Below, one piece after another: positions 52,490 through 61,208 of a DNA stretch of 64,000 nt (positions are counted from its first letter, which is position 1; each line of letters opens with the position of its first letter). The stretch spans positions 33,014-97,013 of the forward strand of contig JAIKYZ010000109.1 in NCBI GenBank assembly GCA_024682655.1, given 5' to 3'. This DNA is from Treponema sp. GTDB taxonomy: Bacteria > Spirochaetota > Spirochaetia > Treponematales > Treponemataceae. The notes beneath the pieces are model-generated. The model worked only from the letters and a program-made list of their open reading frames with translations, made no database searches and was not told the origin of the DNA. The position numbers and the translations under genes were made by a program.

Positions 52490-53815
52490 TTATTCACGGT
52501 TCCAGTTGTGTCTTTCTGTGTAATAGGCCCATAAACCAATACTATTGTAAGATACAGAAGAACTTGAACCTGTTCCTATAAAGTTTAAGGTTGCATACAT
52601 TGTATTATCTAATTCAGCTTTTTCTGGATCAACAGAAAGCAGATTTGTTACAAAATATGTAGAAAGTAACTGACTCTGTGCATTGGAATCTGAAAAATCA
52701 CCTAAAGTGCTTGAAGGAACTCCGTCGTTCAAAATAAGTTTTTCAACACCACCATTTGAAGAAGAAGAACTTGTAGCAGTTAAATCTCCACGACCAAGAA
52801 TAATACAGTCAGAATTCAAAGCCATAGAAATTACTGTTTCTCCAATATCTGCCCCAGTTGCTACACAGGTAGAAGATTTTTCTGCATCGCTGTACATTAC
52901 ATCTTCTTCATAAGCAAAATACATTCTTGTAGGAGCTTTTGAAGAAGTTTCGTTTGTTATAGAAGCGATTGTATTAAAGAAAACTACACCTTCTGAATTA
53001 GAGGAAGCATCTGGATAATAAACTGCAGAGCAAATATTAGAAGTAAGACTTGAATCAACCGAAAGTTCATAAGCACTAGCTGAAACTTCACTAGGTTCTG
53101 AACTTCCATTCAATTTATAAATTTTTACATCCTGATAATCTTCAGCATAAGCAGAACTTGAACCATATCTTATGTAGGCATAGCGATGTTCTGGATTAGT
53201 TGAGTTTGTACAGAATACACTGAAAGCAGAATAACAATAAGAATCATAAATATAAATAGGAAGATAATTTGTATCTGCACAAATATCTGTCCACTTATCG
53301 GCATCAGAATCTCCAGAGCCAGAAAGAACTAATTCTTCATTTGAATAAGTAAACTGGGCTGTCCACAAGTGAATTTTTGAAGGACAAGAAGTTCCTGTAT
53401 CTGAGTTATTTTCGTATTCAGCTGTTACAAGATAGAGATTGTTTTCATCAGCAACTACTTTAATAATCTGCTGACCTGTATGATCTTGTACTCCGTAATA
53501 ATCATAAGCATGAAGATCAAAAGGAAGGCTTGAAGCGGGGAATGTATTCCAATAACCGTGATCATTATATTCTTCGGCAGTTGACTTATAGCGAAGTCCC
53601 CTTTGATTTGCATCACTAGGGTGATTTCCTGCCAGAACTAATAATTCACTGTCGCCAGCCTTAAATCTTGTAATAGAATTAATTGGACCTGATACAGTAG
53701 CATCTTCTGGAGAAACATCCTGTAAAATCTCGTAGAATACGTTGTTAAAGCAAGAAGTAAAAGTAAATAAACAAAGTCCTGCGCAAATAGCTAAAATTTT
53801 ATTTGTTTTTTTCAT
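52490..53815 (-). CDS. Lipoprotein of unknown function
   Basis: A 441-residue protein with a lipoprotein signal ending TFTSC (Cys22). The mature sequence is Ser/Tyr/Asp/Asn-rich with many beta-strand-like segments and recurring SSS clusters (for example ATSSSSSNGGVEKL and GTGSSSSVSYNS), suggesting a beta-propeller-like or repeat fold. I cannot name a family. It follows a small outer-membrane beta-barrel gene by 18 bases in the same orientation with its own AAGGATT site, so the two probably work together at the cell surface or in the periplasm. A terminator follows. Confidence 0.78.
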   Translation of the reverse strand: MKKTNKILAICAGLCLFTFTSCFNNVFYEILQDVSPEDATVSGPINSITRFKAGDSELLVLAGNHPSDANQRGLRYKSTAEEYNDHGYWNTFPASSLPFDLHAYDYYGVQDHTGQQIIKVVADENNLYLVTAEYENNSDTGTSCPSKIHLWTAQFTYSNEELVLSGSGDSDADKWTDICADTNYLPIYIYDSYCYSAFSVFCTNSTNPEHRYAYIRYGSSSAYAEDYQDVKIYKLNGSSEPSEVSASAYELSVDSSLTSNICSAVYYPDASSNSEGVVFFNTIASITNETSSKAPTRMYFAYEEDVMYSDAEKSSTCVATGADIGETVISMALNSDCIILGRGDLTATSSSSSNGGVEKLILNDGVPSSTLGDFSDSNAQSQLLSTYFVTNLLSVDPEKAELDNTMYATLNFIGTGSSSSVSYNSIGLWAYYTERHNWNRE

Positions 53816-53833
53816 AAGTAATCCTTTTAAATA

Positions 53834-54442
53834 TTAGAAATGGAATCTACCGCCAATACTTGCTATTACAAAATAGGCATTGTAGTTATATTCTGGATTG
53901 TCCTTAAACCACTGTGGAATCCATAAGAAAGAAGTAGAAGCACCTGCTGACCAACCTTCTGTAATTCTATAATAAACCCCGGCAGTTCCTTTTGTTGCAA
54001 GTGAAGGAAAATATTTTGTATTTGCCCAAGATTCATATCCAATTCCAACATTTAAGAAAATTGGAAATTCAAAATTACCAACTGATGGCTGGAATAAAAC
54101 TCCAGGTGTAATTGGAATTGTAACTAATAATTTTTCTCCAATTGACCAGTTACTTGTAAAAGTAACTTCTCCACCTAAGGCAAACCATTTATTTAAAAAT
54201 CTGTAATAACCTAAATCAAAAGACGCTCCTGGTGCTAATTGTTTTGTTACTTCTCCAGTTTCAGAATCTGTACCTTTGAATCCTAATGGAAAAATTCCGG
54301 CAAAATCAAATTTAAGGAACTGATCTCCTCTTCCATTTGATTCATAAACATAACCGTCATCGTATTCATCACCGGGTTCATCAGCAAAAATAGGTAAGGT
54401 AAAAAGGCATAGGGTAAAAAGAATTGAAATAAAGCGTTTCAT
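53834..54442 (-). CDS. Small outer-membrane beta-barrel protein
   Basis: A 202-residue protein with a clear signal peptide (to about LPIFA), then an acidic start and alternating hydrophobic strands rich in Gly, aromatic and Phe residues. Examples are FLKFDFAGIFPLGFKG, GASFDLGYYRFLNKWFALGGEVTF and FPIFLNVGIGYESW. It ends IASIGGRFHF, and a terminal Phe is typical of outer-membrane barrels. The length fits an eight-stranded barrel. Its divergent position beside folD recalls, from memory, the TP0732-TP0733 region of T. pallidum; this would need checking. CGGAG precedes the ATG. Confidence 0.8.
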   Translation of the reverse strand: MKRFISILFTLCLFTLPIFADEPGDEYDDGYVYESNGRGDQFLKFDFAGIFPLGFKGTDSETGEVTKQLAPGASFDLGYYRFLNKWFALGGEVTFTSNWSIGEKLLVTIPITPGVLFQPSVGNFEFPIFLNVGIGYESWANTKYFPSLATKGTAGVYYRITEGWSAGASTSFLWIPQWFKDNPEYNYNAYFVIASIGGRFHF

Positions 54443-54570
54443 AATGCTCCGTATAAGTTTTCTTAGAAGTGACTTATCTATTTATTTATTTTTCTAAAAA
54501 TGTATTACAATAATATACAATTTTTAGTAGTATTTATCAATTAAACAATGATTTTAGAGTGAGGTTACAC

Positions 54571-55449
54571 ATGAGTGCTGTAATTATTGATGGAAAGGGA
54601 ATCGCTGCAGACTTAAGGGCTCAGGTTGCAGAGAAGGTTAGTGAATTAAAAGAAAAGGGAGTAATGCCTTGTCTTGCTGTAATTTTAGTAGGTCAAAATC
54701 CAGCCTCAGTTTCTTATGTAACAGGTAAAAGAAAGGCCCTGGCCGAAGTTGGAATGCTGGACCGCTCAATTGAATTACCTGAAGATATCAGTCAGGAAGA
54801 TTTATTAAAAGAGATAGATAAATTAAACAAGGATCCTTCGGTTCACGGTATTCTGGTTCAACTTCCACTTCCAAAATCTATTGATGAAGATAAAGTAATT
54901 ATGGCCATTGACCCTTGTAAAGATGTTGATGGTTTTCATCCGGTAAATGTTGGAAATCTTATGATTGGTCGTCCAGGATTTTTACCTTGCACTCCCCATG
55001 GAATTATTTATTTGCTTCAAAAAATGGGAATTGAAACAAGCGGAAAACATGCCGTAGTAATTGGCCGTTCTAATATTGTAGGAAAACCTGTTTCTCTTCT
55101 TCTTGCCCGTAAAGAAGTTAATGCAACTGTGACAATTTGTCATACAGGAACAAAAAATATGGCAGAAATCACAAAAGAAGCTGATATTTTGGTTGTTGCC
55201 TCAGGTCATCCTCACACCTTAACTAAAGATATGGTAAAAGCTGGAGCTGTAATTATTGATGTTGGCGTTAATAGAATCCCAGATTCTTCAAAAAAATCAG
55301 GCTTTAGATTGATTGGAGATTGTGATTTTGAGGATCTTAAAGAAAGTGCCAGCTACATTACTCCAGTTCCAGGTGGAGTTGGACCAATGACAATTGCAAT
55401 GTTGATGCAAAATACCCTGGAATCTGCTGAAAAGGCTTTGAATAAATAA
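54571..55449 (+). CDS. folD: Methylenetetrahydrofolate dehydrogenase / cyclohydrolase
   Basis: FolD interconverts methylene-, methenyl- and formyl-tetrahydrofolate, supplying formyl groups to fmt and purine synthesis. The ATG at 54571 (GTGAGG upstream) starts the familiar N terminus. The 292-residue protein has [17 protein letters not shown] (catalytic Lys/Tyr region), [32 protein letters not shown] and [27 protein letters not shown] (NADP site) and [15 protein letters not shown] complete the set. It is convergent with folE2, with a shortened repeat between. Confidence 0.97.
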   Translation: MSAVIIDGKGIAADLRAQVAEKVSELKEKGVMPCLAVILVGQNPASVSYVTGKRKALAEVGMLDRSIELPEDISQEDLLKEIDKLNKDPSVHGILVQLPLPKSIDEDKVIMAIDPCKDVDGFHPVNVGNLMIGRPGFLPCTPHGIIYLLQKMGIETSGKHAVVIGRSNIVGKPVSLLLARKEVNATVTICHTGTKNMAEITKEADILVVASGHPHTLTKDMVKAGAVIIDVGVNRIPDSSKKSGFRLIGDCDFEDLKESASYITPVPGGVGPMTIAMLMQNTLESAEKALNK

Positions 55450-55456
55450 AATTATT

Positions 55457-55560
55457 TTCCTTAAAATCAAATACCGAGGATATTTGATTCGCAATACAAG
55501 AGTTTCGCAAGAAACTCTAAGTTAAATTGAATGGCGATATTTTAGCCATTCAATTTAAAC
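55457..55560 (-). repeat. Dispersed three-hairpin intergenic repeat, copy 5 (inner hairpin missing)
   Basis: A minus-strand copy about 20 bases shorter than the others: the inner hairpin GGTTGTT/AACAACC of the third stem is absent while both flanks are intact. It begins within the last codons of folE2, whose TGA stop is inside the first stem. It lies between the convergent folD and folE2 genes, on the folE2 strand. Confidence 0.9.
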
Positions 55561-56341
55561 CTTCCTTATATTCGTTATATTCTGTGTAGGCGTAGGCGTT
55601 ATGATAATGAATACTTTCTTCATTTTCTGCTTCTACGCTGAACCAGGTAAAATTCATTTTTTTAAGACTTAAATAAACTTCCCTTACAATATCTTCAACA
55701 AATCTTGGATTTTCGTAGGCATGTTCTGTTACAAATTTTTCATCCTGTCTTTTTAATAAAGAATAGAGGGGAGAAGAGGCACATTCTTCAATTTTTTCTA
55801 TAACGTCTTCAATCCAGAAAAAATCTTTATAAAGTAATTTTACCCTTACAAAACTTCTTTGATTATGAGCCCCGTATTGACTTATGGCTTTTGAGCAGGG
55901 GCAAAGACTGGTAACTGGAACCTGAATATTTATATAAAATTTTCTGTCTTCAATTTTACTGCCAACTTCAGCTTCGTAAGAGCAATTGTATTCCATAATT
56001 CCTTCTGAAGCAGAAACTGGGGCCTTCTTTTCCATAAAATAAGGGAAAGAAATTTTACCGTAGGCCTTCTGGGAATCTAATTTTTTTCTTATTTCTTCCA
56101 GCATTTCAAGAAAGTGCTGCATTGTAATGTTTTTGTGATATTTATGAAAAACTTCAATAAAGCGGGACATGTGGGTTCCCTTAAAATTATGGGGAAGGTT
56201 TACAAATAAATCCACAGTCGCGGTGGTAGACTGAGTCTTGTGATTTTTATCCAGCACTGTTACCGGATATTTTACCCCTTTTACTCCTACCTTTTGCAGG
56301 GGAATTTCCCTGGTATCTTCTTCATTCTGTATATCTCTCAT
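55550..56341 (-). CDS. folE2: GTP cyclohydrolase FolE2 (type IB)
   Basis: FolE2 makes dihydroneopterin triphosphate from GTP, the first step of folate (and queuosine) synthesis, and does not require zinc as FolE does. The 263-residue protein has GVKGVKYPVTVLDK, the active-site segment VTSLCPCSKAISQYGAHNQRS with its key Cys, and CASSPLYSLLKRQDEKFVTEHAYENPRFVEDIVR, all typical of the family. GGAG precedes the ATG. The stop codon lies inside a dispersed repeat, so the last residues (EGLN) are repeat-encoded. Confidence 0.94.
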   Translation of the reverse strand: MRDIQNEEDTREIPLQKVGVKGVKYPVTVLDKNHKTQSTTATVDLFVNLPHNFKGTHMSRFIEVFHKYHKNITMQHFLEMLEEIRKKLDSQKAYGKISFPYFMEKKAPVSASEGIMEYNCSYEAEVGSKIEDRKFYINIQVPVTSLCPCSKAISQYGAHNQRSFVRVKLLYKDFFWIEDVIEKIEECASSPLYSLLKRQDEKFVTEHAYENPRFVEDIVREVYLSLKKMNFTWFSVEAENEESIHYHNAYAYTEYNEYKEGLN

Positions 56342-56424
56342 GAATAATTACTCCAATCAATAAGCCTACTATATCTTAAAAACGCCTTACTAACAATAAT
56401 CTACCAAATCAATAAAAAATTCAG

Positions 56425-56430
56425 TATAAT
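56425..56430 (+). promoter_or_regulatory. miaB -10 box
   Basis: A perfect TATAAT 8 bases before the miaB ATG; no clear -35 box and no ribosome binding site. It fits the near-leaderless arrangement seen at lysS, marR and the hisA-I-E gene. Confidence 0.45.
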
Positions 56431-56438
56431 TAAATAAT

Positions 56439-57818
56439 ATGACTTACTACATCGAAACTTACGGATGCGAAATGAATATTGCAGAATCAGCATCTATTGA
56501 ACAATTGTTGATTTCTAGAAAATGGACTGCCGCTAAATCTGCTCAGATTGCAGATATGATTATTGTAAATACCTGTGCCGTTCGCAAATCCGCAGAAGAT
56601 AGAATTGAAGGCCGTCTTGGCTGGATTCATGGCTTGAAGTCTGTGCGTGAAAAGAAAATTGGTGCTAAAACCAAATTATTGGACGAGGCTGTTGAATATG
56701 TAAAAGATGGACCTAAAAAACTGACCCTTGTAGTAGTCGGTTGTATGGTCGAAAAAGGTCTTGAAGCTTTTAAAAAAGCTCATCCTTATGTAGATTATGT
56801 AGTTGGAACTTTTGCAAAACAGCATTTTGGTCAAATTATCGAAGCCGTAGAAAAAGGGGAAAAAGCCTTTACTCCAGACGACACAGAAGCCTACAAATTT
56901 GCCCCAGTTTCTGCTGAACCCGGTCATTTTTCAACTTTTCTTCCAATTATGCATGGTTGTAATAATTTTTGTACTTATTGTATCGTGCCTTATGTTAGAG
57001 GAAGAGAAATCAGTCGCCCGGTAGAAGAGATTTTGCAGGAATTAGATTGTCTGGCTCGTTTTAATGTTCTGGAAGTTACTCTTATTGGCCAGAATGTAAA
57101 TTCTTATTCTTACAATGGAGTTAATTTTGCCCAGCTTTTGCAAAAAATTGCAGATCATTTAAGAGAAAGTAAATCTCCAATTCAATGGGTAAGGTTTATG
57201 TCTTCTCATCCAAAAGATTTAACAGATGATGTTATTGAGGTAATAGCAAAAGAAGAGATTCTCTGTCGTCACATTCACCTTGCAGTACAGCACGGATCAA
57301 ATCCTGTTCTTAAAAAAATGAATAGAAATTACACCCGTGAACATTATATTGATCTTGTAAAAAGAATTAAGGCAAAAATCCCGGATGTATCATTAACAAC
57401 AGATATTATGGTGGGATTTCCAACCGAGACCGAAGAAGATCTTGAACTTACTTTGGATTTAATGCGTCAGGTTCAATATGAATCTGCTATGATGTATTAT
57501 TATAATCCAAGAGAAGGAACTCCTGCTGCCACTTGGGAACAGATTCCAGAAGAGATTCGTAAGGCAAGACTTCAAAAGGTAATAGATTTACAACTTCAAA
57601 TCACCCATGAACAGATGGTAAAAAGAATTGGAAAAGTTGTAAAAGTTTTAGTAGAAGGAATAAGTAGAGATAATAGAGAAGAAGTTTTAGGTCAAATTGA
57701 ACAACACGAAAAAATTGCTTTTAAGGCCCCATCTTCACTTATAGGACATTTTGTTCAGGTTAAGATTACAGATCTTAGTGGAAATACCTATCGAGGAGAA
57801 TTAATTTCCCAAGATTGA
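56439..57818 (+). CDS. miaB: tRNA methylthiotransferase MiaB
   Basis: MiaB adds the methylthio group to i6A37 of tRNAs reading UNN codons. The 459-residue protein has the N-terminal cluster cysteines (Cys10, Cys46, Cys102), the radical SAM motif CNNFCTYC (Cys174, 178, 181) followed by IVPYVRGREISRP, and a C-terminal TRAM domain (from about residue 390). An insertion between the second and third cluster cysteines (about residues 60-95, Lys-rich) is longer than usual. MtaB and RimO are alternatives; the IVPYVRGRE signature favours MiaB. Confidence 0.94.
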   Translation: MTYYIETYGCEMNIAESASIEQLLISRKWTAAKSAQIADMIIVNTCAVRKSAEDRIEGRLGWIHGLKSVREKKIGAKTKLLDEAVEYVKDGPKKLTLVVVGCMVEKGLEAFKKAHPYVDYVVGTFAKQHFGQIIEAVEKGEKAFTPDDTEAYKFAPVSAEPGHFSTFLPIMHGCNNFCTYCIVPYVRGREISRPVEEILQELDCLARFNVLEVTLIGQNVNSYSYNGVNFAQLLQKIADHLRESKSPIQWVRFMSSHPKDLTDDVIEVIAKEEILCRHIHLAVQHGSNPVLKKMNRNYTREHYIDLVKRIKAKIPDVSLTTDIMVGFPTETEEDLELTLDLMRQVQYESAMMYYYNPREGTPAATWEQIPEEIRKARLQKVIDLQLQITHEQMVKRIGKVVKVLVEGISRDNREEVLGQIEQHEKIAFKAPSSLIGHFVQVKITDLSGNTYRGELISQD

Positions 57819-57843
57819 TAACTTAAAATAGAGAGGTTTGATT

Positions 57844-58272
57844 ATGATTTTTACACTTATTGTTTTATTACTTGTAATTGTCTTTTTTGCATTTTTTATT
57901 GGAATGAATCTTTCCAATATTTGTCAGTCTTTCTGGTTTTTTAAGACTTATACAAATATTCCTGTTGCCGTTTTGGTATTAATTGCCTTTGCCGCCGGAA
58001 TTGTGATTTCGATTTTGGTATTTCTTGTGGCAAAATTAAAGTCTTCTGCAAAAGAAGATAGGAACCGTCAGGTAATTGTAGAAAAAGAAAAGATTTCAAA
58101 ACGTGAAGAAAAAATCAAAAAAAATCTCGAGAAATTAAAGAAGAAAAAATCTGCTGATAAAAAAGATTCTCAGCTTTCTGACGATAATAAAGATACAGAA
58201 GATTCTGCTAAGACTCAGGTAAATGAAGTTAAGCAGGATTCTCAAGTAAAAGAAGATAAGGAAAAGAAATAA
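57844..58272 (+). CDS. Small membrane protein with Lys-rich tail
   Basis: The ATG at 57844 has GAGAGG 7 bases upstream; a TTG at 57838 is too close to that site. The 142-residue product has two membrane segments (about 2-22 and 38-63) and a cytoplasmic tail of about 75 residues that is almost all Lys, Glu, Asp and Ser, probably a coiled coil followed by disorder. The pattern resembles LapA/YtxH-like small membrane proteins, but no family can be named. Its stop overlaps the next start by one base (TAATG), coupling it to the SPOR protein. Confidence 0.75.
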   Translation: MIFTLIVLLLVIVFFAFFIGMNLSNICQSFWFFKTYTNIPVAVLVLIAFAAGIVISILVFLVAKLKSSAKEDRNRQVIVEKEKISKREEKIKKNLEKLKKKKSADKKDSQLSDDNKDTEDSAKTQVNEVKQDSQVKEDKEKK

Positions 58273-59276
58273 TGTTTAATAAAAAGCTCCTGATTTGTCT
58301 GTTGATAAGTTTATTTACTCTTACATCACTTTTTGCCCAATTAAAAGCAAAGGATATAGCTGATCAGGCTGCTAAAGAAGACAATGTAGAAGCTTCTATA
58401 AATTATGTAAAAAATCAAATTCCAAAAGTTACTGATTCTGCTCAAAAAAGAGCCCTTTATATTTTTCTTGCCTCTTTACAGGAACAAATGGCCTATTATC
58501 AGGATGCCCAGAAATCTTATGTAAGTGCAGCAGGGATTAAGGCCGGAGACGTTGAGGGAATGCCTAAAAAATCTAACGAAGAAATGGTATTAGCGGCTGT
58601 TCGTTGTGCCCTTTCTTCCGGAGATTATGAAAGTGCAAATTCTTATCTGAATTCAAGTGTAAGAAATTCAAAGAGTCAGGAAGTGCAGGCTTACATAAAA
58701 CTTTATTCCCAGTGGAGCCTTTTATGCCGGGCCGAAACAAGTGCCGATTTACAGGAGCCCTTTCTTTTACTCCAGACTTATACAAAACTTGATAATATGA
58801 TTGCTGTTCAACCGGCAATTCTTCTTACCCTCTGGTATCTTTCCGGCGAAAAATCTTATTCAAACGAGATATTAAAGAAATTTCCAAAATCTGTAGAAGC
58901 CGCAATAGTTAATGGAGATGTACAGTTACTTCCAACTCCTTTCTGGTTCTTTGTTCCAAAAAGTGGAGAAGCTGAACAAGGCACAGGCTCATACGTCACA
59001 GCAAGTCTTCCAGAAGAATCTAAAAGTTCAGCAAAAAAAGAAAATTCTGATTCAAACGAAAAGATTTCTAAATATCAGTTAGGACTTTTTAGAACTCAGG
59101 CAAATGCAGATGCACTGGCCGAGGAAGTAAAAGCAAAAGGTTTTGATGCTTATGTTATTTCAGAAGTAAGACCAAGCGGAACAACTTATTACATTGTTCT
59201 TGTAAACGAAGATTCTAAAGGAAATATTGCAGACAGACTTAGAAGCAGCGGATATGACTGTTACGGTCTTGAGTAA
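58272..59276 (+). CDS. Secreted SPOR-domain protein
   Basis: A 334-residue protein with a signal peptide (to about LFAQ), a helical central region (about 30-230) that looks like degenerate TPR or SEL1-type repeats, and a Ser/Lys linker. The C-terminal SPOR domain (KYQLGLFRTQANADALAEEVKAKGFDAYVI) binds denuded glycan at division sites. It is translationally coupled to the small membrane protein upstream. A role in division or wall remodelling is inferred from the SPOR domain. It is the second SPOR protein of the window, after RlpA. Confidence 0.87.
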   Translation: MFNKKLLICLLISLFTLTSLFAQLKAKDIADQAAKEDNVEASINYVKNQIPKVTDSAQKRALYIFLASLQEQMAYYQDAQKSYVSAAGIKAGDVEGMPKKSNEEMVLAAVRCALSSGDYESANSYLNSSVRNSKSQEVQAYIKLYSQWSLLCRAETSADLQEPFLLLQTYTKLDNMIAVQPAILLTLWYLSGEKSYSNEILKKFPKSVEAAIVNGDVQLLPTPFWFFVPKSGEAEQGTGSYVTASLPEESKSSAKKENSDSNEKISKYQLGLFRTQANADALAEEVKAKGFDAYVISEVRPSGTTYYIVLVNEDSKGNIADRLRSSGYDCYGLE

Positions 59277-59359
59277 TTTTCTTTTCTAAAAAAAACAAAT
59301 CCCTTATATAGCTTTTCTATGGCTTTTTATTAAATATTAAATATGTTAATATAGAAGAA

Positions 59360-59428
59360 ATGGTAAAAAAAATCGCTTTTCTACAAAAAAAAATCCAGCG
59401 ACATCTAAATAATCAAGGAGATATTTAA
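59360..59428 (+). CDS. Possible 22-codon upstream frame before ettA
   Basis: A frame of 22 codons (MVKKIAFLQKKIQRHLNNQ and three more) ends 3 bases before the ettA ATG and contains the ettA ribosome binding site (AAGGAG). A TAATAT box lies 8 bases before its ATG. It may be a leader cistron coupled to ettA or simply chance; the Lys-rich composition gives no support either way. Confidence 0.25.
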   Translation: MVKKIAFLQKKIQRHLNNQGDI

Positions 59429-59431
59429 ATA

Positions 59432-61168
59432 ATGGCTAAAACCTTTGACGACAAAAAAATAATTTACACTATGGACCGTGTTGGACGTGCTTATGGTACA
59501 AAAATTGTATTAAAAGATATAAGTATTTCTTATTATTATGGTGCCAAAATCGGTGTTATTGGTGCAAATGGTGCCGGTAAATCATCACTTTTTAAGATTC
59601 TTGCAGGAATTGATACAGATTTTACAGGAGAAACTTCTTTAGCTCCTGGATATACAATTGGATATTTGGAGCAGGAACCTTATCTTGAACCTGGAAAAAC
59701 TGTAATCGAAGTTGTAAAAGAAGGTGTAAAAGAAATTACAGACCTTCTGGAAGAATTTGATAAAATTGGAGAAGCTTACGGGGACCCAGATGCTGACTTT
59801 GATAAATTAGCAGCTCGTCAGGGTGAAGTTCAGGAAAAACTTGACGCTCTTGATGCCTGGAATCTTGATGCAAATCTTGAACTTGCTATGGAAGCTTTAC
59901 GTTGTCCTCCTTCAGATCAGGTAGTTGATGTACTTTCTGGAGGTGAACGCCGTCGTGTTGCCCTTTGTAGACTTCTTTTACAAAAACCAGATATTTTACT
60001 TTTGGACGAACCTACAAACCACCTGGACGCCGAAACTGTAGCCTGGCTTGAAAAACATCTTCATGATTATCCTGGAACAGTTATTGCAATTACCCACGAC
60101 CGTTACTTCCTTGATGAAGTTGCAGGATGGATTTTGGAACTTGACCGTGGAGAAGGTTATCCATTCAAAGGAAATTATACAAGCTGGCTTGAACAGAAAA
60201 ATCAGCGTTTAGCTCTTGAAAATAAAAATGAAACAGCCCGCCAGAAAGAAATTCAGCGTGAGTTGGATTGGATTCACATGGGGGCAAAGGGACGTCAGGC
60301 AAAGCACAAGGAACATATTACCCGCTACAATGAATTAATGGCCCAGGAATCAAAGAAACAGCTTAAAGATACTCAGATTTCTATTCCTGCAGGTCCTAGA
60401 CTTGGAAATCAGGTAATTGATTTTGAAAATGTAACAAAAGCTTTTGGCGATAAATTATTATTCGAAAACTTAAATCTTAATATTCCTGCTGGTGCAATTG
60501 TTGGAATTGTAGGACCTAACGGTGCCGGTAAAACAACTTTATTTAAGATGATTGTTGATGCTGCGGGTCAGGAAGGTGGAGAAAAACCTGATTCTGGAGA
60601 AATTAAAATTGGTCAAACTGTAAAATTAGTTTACGTAGATCAGATGCGTTCAGGTCTTGATATGAATAAAACCGTTTACGAAACTCTTGGCGGTGGCGGA
60701 GATTTAGTAAAACTTGGTGCCGTTGATGAAAAGGGTAGAGCCCTGGAAGGTGGTGTTCGCGAAGTAAATGCTCATGCTTACTGTGGCTGGTTCAATTTTG
60801 CAGGTCCAGATCAGAATAAAAAAGTTTCTGTTCTCTCGGGAGGAGAAAGAAATCGTTTGAATCTTGGAATGATGCTTAAAGAAAGTGGAAATGTTTTACT
60901 TTTCGATGAACCAACAAATGATTTGGACGTAGAAACCGTTCGTGCCTTGGAAGAAGCTCTTGAAGATTTTGCCGGCTGTGGACTTGTTGTAAGTCATGAC
61001 CGCTGGTTCCTTGACCGTATTTGTACCCATATTCTTGCTTTCGAAAATAATTCAGAAGTACGTTTCTTTGAAGGTAACTGGTCTGAATATGCAGAATGGA
61101 AGATGAAAGAATTTGGCGAAGATGCCGGAGTTCCTAAGCGTACAGTTTATAGAAAACTCAGCAGATAA
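59432..61168 (+). CDS. ettA: Energy-dependent translational throttle protein EttA (ABC-F)
   Basis: An ABC-F ATPase without membrane domains that binds the ribosomal E site and responds to the ATP/ADP ratio. The 578-residue protein has two complete NBDs: GANGAGKSS, LSGGERRRVALCRLL and LLLDEPTNHLD, then GPNGAGKTT, LSGGERNRLNLGMML and LFDEPTNDLD. The linker WIHMGAKGRQAKHKEHITRYNEL is typical of EttA, and an arm insertion (EEFDKIGEAYGDPDADFDKL) lies in the first NBD. The ribosome binding site AAGGAG is 13 bases upstream. Confidence 0.96.
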   Translation: MAKTFDDKKIIYTMDRVGRAYGTKIVLKDISISYYYGAKIGVIGANGAGKSSLFKILAGIDTDFTGETSLAPGYTIGYLEQEPYLEPGKTVIEVVKEGVKEITDLLEEFDKIGEAYGDPDADFDKLAARQGEVQEKLDALDAWNLDANLELAMEALRCPPSDQVVDVLSGGERRRVALCRLLLQKPDILLLDEPTNHLDAETVAWLEKHLHDYPGTVIAITHDRYFLDEVAGWILELDRGEGYPFKGNYTSWLEQKNQRLALENKNETARQKEIQRELDWIHMGAKGRQAKHKEHITRYNELMAQESKKQLKDTQISIPAGPRLGNQVIDFENVTKAFGDKLLFENLNLNIPAGAIVGIVGPNGAGKTTLFKMIVDAAGQEGGEKPDSGEIKIGQTVKLVYVDQMRSGLDMNKTVYETLGGGGDLVKLGAVDEKGRALEGGVREVNAHAYCGWFNFAGPDQNKKVSVLSGGERNRLNLGMMLKESGNVLLFDEPTNDLDVETVRALEEALEDFAGCGLVVSHDRWFLDRICTHILAFENNSEVRFFEGNWSEYAEWKMKEFGEDAGVPKRTVYRKLSR

Positions 61169-61208
61169 TTTTCTTGAATTCTACAGGAGTAATTAGTAAA
61201 TTTAGCCT

